The position numbers and the translations under genes are program-made. Shown here one piece after another: positions 61,132-64,000 of a stretch of DNA of 64,000 nucleotides. The stretch spans positions 1-64,000 of the forward strand of contig CAXKVR010000002.1 of NCBI GenBank assembly GCA_964058845.1, read 5' to 3'. Source of the DNA: Carex sylvatica. Lineage: Eukaryota > Streptophyta > Magnoliopsida > Poales > Cyperaceae. Each line of letters opens with the position of its first letter. Within the stretch, counting starts at the first letter, position 1. Below the pieces are notes generated by a model that saw only the letters and a program-made list of their open reading frames with translations, made no database searches and was not told the origin of the DNA.

Positions 61132-62514
61132 TTGAAAACAATAGTAACAGATTGATGGTGTTTATTCAAATAAAAGTGTTTTAAATATGAAATTAAATGG
61201 TAATTTGAGTTAATAAATGAAGTAACCATGTTATTTTTTATTCTTATATTTAGCAACTCATGCTGATGGTTGACTTAATGTTTCCACCAAAAATGCATAT
61301 TGAACCCCAAAAAAAGGTGGTTGAGCTAAGACAAATTAAGTCGTCAATTATATATTATAATATTTTATCGACTATTAATTATTGTTAATTTTAGTTGTAT
61401 GACTGATTATTATTTCAATTTTTCATATTGTTCATCATGTATGAAATATATAAATTCACAGATAAAATTAATTTTTACTATGTAATTTCTTTTTTAGGAT
61501 AGAGTTCGAAAAATTATATAATAAAAAGAGATATACGGTCATTTATTTATTTTTAAAGATTAAGTGACTAACTTAATAGGTCCTTTATTAAATTTACCAC
61601 TACAATCTCAACTGCTGAACTGAATACTATTCATGCAACAAAATTCAAACACATATGTTAGTCATGCGAAAATTAACTGGTCCAATGTTTTGACCTAAGA
61701 GGAATGGAAATAACATATTTGAGTGACAATTATATTATTTTATATGATATTTTTTATTCCGAAATTTTTATAAATACCTATAAAAATATCAAATTACAAA
61801 ATTTATCCAGTTTCTAAATGGATTTCGAAAAATACTCCTTCCGATCACTAAACAACCGGATATATATATATATATATATATATATTTCCGGTTACTCAAC
61901 TCCCGGATACCCCAAAAACTTTTGGTTATTTGGTAAGCGGTTCCTATGTTCGGTTACCAGATTAGCGGAAAGGTATTTTTTTTTTATAAAGGCAATGATG
62001 ACAGATCTTAGTAGGTAGTGTGACATGAGATCAGACGACTTAAAAGAAAAACAAAAGAGGCTCACGTGTTAATTTATTAGGGCTTTCTATGTGTTCATTT
62101 GTTTTGGAACACTCAACAAATACATGCTCTCTATGAAGTAATTTTTTCTCTCTTTTTTTTAGAGAAGAAAGAACTATATACATATGATTATATATATATA
62201 TTGTTTGTTATGCATAGTGGGTCACAAATACTTCTTTCTTAAGAAAAATCTAAATTTTATTTTATATATAGCATATACATGATGGAAGATAATTCTTGAA
62301 ATTTGATATTACAATTTGAGTGAGGCTAGGTAGTCGCGTAACAATCACAATATCTCTAATTACAATAATAATTAATTCATTCTGTTTAACATGATATTTA
62401 TAGAAAAAAAAATGTACTTGAATATCAAATTTTATATTTTTTAGATTTTTATTTTTCTAAATTGGTAAATAGAATACATGATCTAAAAATTTTCAATCAT
62501 TGAAAGTACCTACT
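61132..62514. other. AT-rich intergenic DNA
   Basis: Contains a TA run at 61858-61886 flanked by CCGG on both sides, with further CGGTTAC-type words to about 61975. No gene. Confidence 0.5.
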
Positions 62515-62635
62515 TAAAAAAATAGTAAAAATATTTTAAAAATATAAAATATAATTTTCAAGTATATTTTTATATAAAGATTATATCGAGTAGTTCAAAT
62601 TGACTATTTAGACTTTAAAAACAAAATTTCATAGT
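62515..62635 (+). repeat. AT-rich dispersed repeat, copy 5
   Basis: AAAAAAATAGTAAAAATATT, TAATTTTCAAGTATATTTTT, AAGATTATATCGAGTAGTTC, TTTAAAAACAAA in the family order. Confidence 0.5.
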
Positions 62636-62763
62636 ACATATTATTCCACAATTCGCAGTGCCATAAATTATAACTATTATATTAATGACCAATTTCAATA
62701 TTATTGTTATTTTTTTTGTTAAAAAGACAATACATACCCCTTTCATTAAAAAAATGAAACCAC

Positions 62764-63229
62764 CAGTGTTTTAAAAATCGGCCGAATATTCGTATTCGGT
62801 TGGAATTCGAATAGAAAATGAGTATTCGGTTCAATATACGGTTTTGAATATTCGGCCGTATATTCGGCCGCATATTTGAATATTCAGTCGTATATTCGAC
62901 CACATATTTGAATATTCAATTGTATATTCGAATATTCGGCCGCATATTTGAATATTCGACCACATATTCAGCCGAATTGAGATTAATATATAAATATTTC
63001 AGTATTTCATTTAGTATGAGATGAGGATCGATACTTTAACATTTTATCACCAGTTTAACATGTACAGTCAATCATAAATATTTTCTTTGTATATAAATTA
63101 ATATGAATTTTTATTTTAAAATCCGCATATATAAATCCGAATAAAAATCCGTATATGCAGCCGCATACCGTATATGCGGTATGCGATAGCTTTCCGAATA
63201 CTGAATAAAAACCGATTATTAAAATACTG
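62764..63229. mobile_element. Non-autonomous hAT-like element
   Basis: The ends CAGTGTTTTAAAAATCGG and, on the other strand, CAGTATTTTAATAATCGG are inverted repeats of the CAGTG type known from plant hAT elements. Flanking 8-mers are GAAACCAC (62756-62763) and GAATCCAC (63230-63237), seven of eight identical, as expected for the 8-bp hAT target duplication. The left 200 bp is filled with CGAATATTCGGCCG and CATATTTGAATATTC words repeated about every 24 bp, and the right side has CCGCATAT/ATATGCGG words. Length 466 bp; no transposase. Confidence 0.8.
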
Positions 63230-63237
63230 GAATCCAC

Positions 63238-64000
63238 TAACTACATACAAAAATGGAATTTCACCTAACAAAATATAAAAAAAAAATCCAAGCAATAACC
63301 CAGTGGAAAAGTGATAAAAGGTTTTTCATTAATGTTTTTTTAATTAATATTAAAATGTGTTTCCTTTTTCTAGACATCAGAATAAAAGTATGAATATATA
63401 CATGCCTAACCCACGACTCCAATTTTGATATATTAAGCTGCAAAATAAAATTTGTGTGCGCTCCTGCATTTTCTCCTTCACGCCATTAAAAACTCATATG
63501 AATTAATATTACAACAACAAATATGTCTCTTTCAACGCGCTTTCACAATTTTGATTTGATTGGGCTTTCCCATCCTTAATACCTTACTAATTCTTCTCCA
63601 TGTTGGATAACCGGCCATTTTTCTCATTTTCGGAAATTCAGACACCTGAAATTAATTGAAAATCCAATTATTTAGTAATTAGATTGAGTATTTTTCGAAA
63701 TTCTTTCAAAAAATGAGTAGATTTTGTAATTTTATTTTATTTTTGGGTATTTATAAAAATTTTGATTTTTTATTTGTATAATGTGTTATTTTTTTATATA
63801 ATGTTTATATGTGATGATAAATGTGTTTATATTAATTACTTAATTTCAAAAAAATTATATTTATTTAGTAAAAAGTATCGTAAAATTGACATACTAGACA
63901 AATAAATGTGGATTTAGATTTTAACAGCTTACATATCTAAGTATAAATAATTTAGACATAAATAATAAATGTTGATAATAGAGTACAAGAATAATTTTTC
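63238..64000. other. AT-rich intergenic DNA
   Basis: A stretch at 63450-63650 is less AT-rich, but no coding frame, splice pattern or repeat is supported. The rest is AT-rich to the window end. Confidence 0.5.

Noticed and set aside
43068..64000. LTR retrotransposon remains
   Set aside because: I found no reverse transcriptase, integrase or gag motif and no paired long terminal repeats.
1..64000. tRNA or rRNA genes
   Set aside because: No cloverleaf with the usual A/B-box words and no rRNA-like stretch was noticed on either strand.

Overview
This is nuclear DNA from a flowering plant. The evidence is GT-AG introns inside recognisable plant gene pieces, very AT-rich intergenic DNA, many short inverted-repeat transposons, and a long satellite array. 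The species cannot be told from the sequence. I see no intact protein-coding gene, no rRNA or tRNA gene, and no transposase or reverse transcriptase ORF.

Layout: (1) Positions 1 to about 7468 hold a patchwork of broken gene pieces, all on the + strand and most with introns kept: a GA-rich leader and an unidentified exon, a CDC20-type WD40 piece, an autoinhibited Ca2+-ATPase (ACA) N-terminal piece, CNOT1/NOT1 exons, two overlapping copies of a cationic amino acid transporter (CAT) piece, and exons of an unidentified coiled-coil protein. Duplicated short segments, a 38-bp fold-back junction and CT microsatellites lie between them. This looks like gene-fragment capture (Helitron- or Pack-MULE-like) or repeated template switching, but no element ends were found.

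(2) Positions 7469-38252 are one uninterrupted, head-to-tail satellite array of about 100 monomers of about 301 bp. It contains several nested higher-order repeats (904 bp, about 1.2 kb, 2.41 kb and an 8.44-kb-spaced duplication). Each monomer holds an 8-bp-arm hairpin and a 78-nt open block between AG and GT dinucleotides.

(3) Positions 38439-43067 (minus strand) are a decayed gene of the plant SEN1/UPF1-like superfamily 1 helicase group. P-loop, late helicase and C-terminal parts can be read, but at least five reading-frame breaks, a missing motif II segment and a MITE mark it as a pseudogene.

(4) Positions 43068-64000 are AT-rich intergenic DNA with degenerate MITEs and local repeats. They include a family of about 180-bp elements with 9-bp target duplications (Mutator-like; one copy sits in the helicase pseudogene), a Tourist-like element with a TAA duplication, a hAT-like element with a near-perfect 8-bp duplication, a cluster of palindromes, a recurring AT-rich dispersed repeat, and several tandem or low-complexity blocks. 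One 145-codon ORF in a GC-richer island at 49272-49709 is the only sizeable unexplained ORF.

All family assignments come from reading translations by eye; no database search was run.
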